Shown: positions 5,691-6,318 of the stretch, one piece after another
Layout: every line of letters starts with the position of its first letter
Numbering within the stretch: position 1 is the first letter of the stretch
Assembly: GCA_035704555.1 (NCBI GenBank)
Contig: DASSWT010000168.1
Coordinates: 1-6,318 of the forward strand
Length of the DNA stretch: 6,318 nucleotides
Direction of reading: 5' to 3'
Origin: Saccharospirillum sp035704555
Lineage (GTDB): Bacteria > Pseudomonadota > Gammaproteobacteria > Pseudomonadales > Natronospirillaceae
Translations under genes and position numbers: made by a program
The notes under the pieces: generated by a model
What the model was told of the DNA's origin: nothing
Databases searched by the model: none
What the model saw: only the letters and a program-made list of their open reading frames with translations

Positions 5691-5718
5691 GGATTCCTGG
5701 CAACCAGACAACCAACCC

Positions 5719-6318
5719 TCAAGTTCCATGGAAGTCCCACATTTCTGGTAGGAAGGTGGTTTGCATTTCGTGGATCAGCCATTTGCGGAAGGCGGCGACT
5801 TTGGGGCGCTTCAGGTAGCGTTCTGGGGCGACCAGGTAGTAGGAAAAGGCCATGGGTAGCTCGAATGGGAACACTTTGATCAGCCGGCCACTGATGATGT
5901 GGCTTTGCACCAGGGATTTGCGCGCCAGGCCGACGAAACCGCCTGCCAGAGTGATGTCGATCAGCATTCGGGAATCCTCAATGGTCATGGCGACGTTGAA
6001 GCCCTCCCAGAGATGCCCCTGTTGCCGTATCCAGCGGCCCCAGGGTTCCGGTTCGTAATCCAGATCCTCGACCAGATCCACCGTACGCAACCAGTCCAGC
6101 GTGGCGCCTTCGGGTGGCACCATGTCTGGTACGCAGACGGCCATTAGGGTGTCGTGCATCAGCCATTCCGAGACGAGGCCCGGGTAGCGGCCACTGCCGA
6201 AGCGCAGAGCGACATCGGTTTCACCATCGAAGGTATCCACATGGTGTGTGGGGTTCAGTACGACCCGGTATTCGGGTTGGCGCTGGCGAAAGCTGCCGAG
6301 GCGTGGGGCGAGCCAGGC
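5719..6318 (-). CDS. LysR-type transcriptional regulator, GcvA-like, C-terminal effector domain (5' end outside window)
   Basis: The frame is open from the right edge to TGA at 5721-5719, giving 199 residues. Read from the edge it starts AWLAPRLGSFRQRQPEYRVV, continues with VDTFDGETDVALRFGSGRYPGL and then EDSRMLIDITLAGGFVGLAR, and ends in a helix with FRKWLIHEM. These are the conserved blocks of the LysR substrate-binding domain in the GcvA-like group (WLxPRLxxF, DVAxRxGxGxxPGL, AxxGxGxxLxR, AFRxWLxxE). About 90-100 N-terminal residues, including the winged helix-turn-helix, should lie outside the window, so the DNA-binding half and the start cannot be assessed. The GTG at 6240 opens only a fragment and is not the start. 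Such regulators are cytoplasmic, usually bind a small ligand, and often control a divergent neighbour, which here would lie to the right. The gene is convergent with the peptidase gene, so the peptidase is not its obvious target. Confidence 0.92.
   Translation of the reverse strand, partial: AWLAPRLGSFRQRQPEYRVVLNPTHHVDTFDGETDVALRFGSGRYPGLVSEWLMHDTLMAVCVPDMVPPEGATLDWLRTVDLVEDLDYEPEPWGRWIRQQGHLWEGFNVAMTIEDSRMLIDITLAGGFVGLARKSLVQSHIISGRLIKVFPFELPMAFSYYLVAPERYLKRPKVAAFRKWLIHEMQTTFLPEMWDFHGT

Noticed and set aside
5533..5879. Short open frames crossing repeat copy 2 and the LysR end
   Set aside because: They run through the structured repeat and antisense to the conserved LysR domain, with low-complexity products.

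Overview
The window is GC-rich, gene-dense bacterial DNA. The protein families (AlkB, a Cache-HAMP-GAF-HD-GYP protein, DUF2058/YaiL, a GcvA-like LysR regulator) and their sequence style point to a gammaproteobacterium, probably a free-living aquatic or marine one. This is inferred from protein style only, and I cannot name the genus. No phage genes, transposase, CRISPR array, rRNA or tRNA were found.

Layout from left to right. Positions 1-314 (minus) hold the N-terminal part of an AlkB-family 2-oxoglutarate/Fe(II) dioxygenase that runs off the left edge. Its start codon overlaps that of a divergent 108-residue acidic protein of unknown function (313-639, plus). A 179-bp gap follows, with weak signals only. 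Then comes a 949-residue membrane HD-GYP cyclic-di-GMP phosphodiesterase (819-3668, plus, GTG start). A 77-bp gap carries a nested inverted repeat laid over an extended -10 promoter. It leads into a DUF2058/YaiL gene (3746-4291) and, 17 bp later, an M42-type metallopeptidase gene (4309-5367), which probably form a two-gene operon. At the right edge is the C-terminal two thirds of a LysR-type regulator on the minus strand (5719-6318), convergent with the peptidase gene.

The most interesting part is the 351-bp convergent gap 5368-5718. It contains two 113-bp structured repeats (5403-5515 and 5578-5690) in opposite orientation. By hand they align without gaps at 83 of 113 positions. Each folds into a long outer stem enclosing two small hairpins with identical four-base loops (TCCA) around a GCCTAGGC core. 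Many of the differences between the copies are compensatory: five in the outer stem, one in hairpin A and three in hairpin B, so the fold itself looks conserved. Each copy lies about 30 bp past the stop codon of its neighbouring gene and in the same orientation relative to that gene's transcription. This suggests a mobile or widely dispersed 3'-end RNA or DNA structural element.

The genes do not form one obvious pathway: DNA/RNA alkylation repair, c-di-GMP signalling, an RNA-associated small protein, peptide turnover and an unrelated regulator lie side by side, as in ordinary core chromosome. The dispersed repeat pair is the one accessory-looking component.
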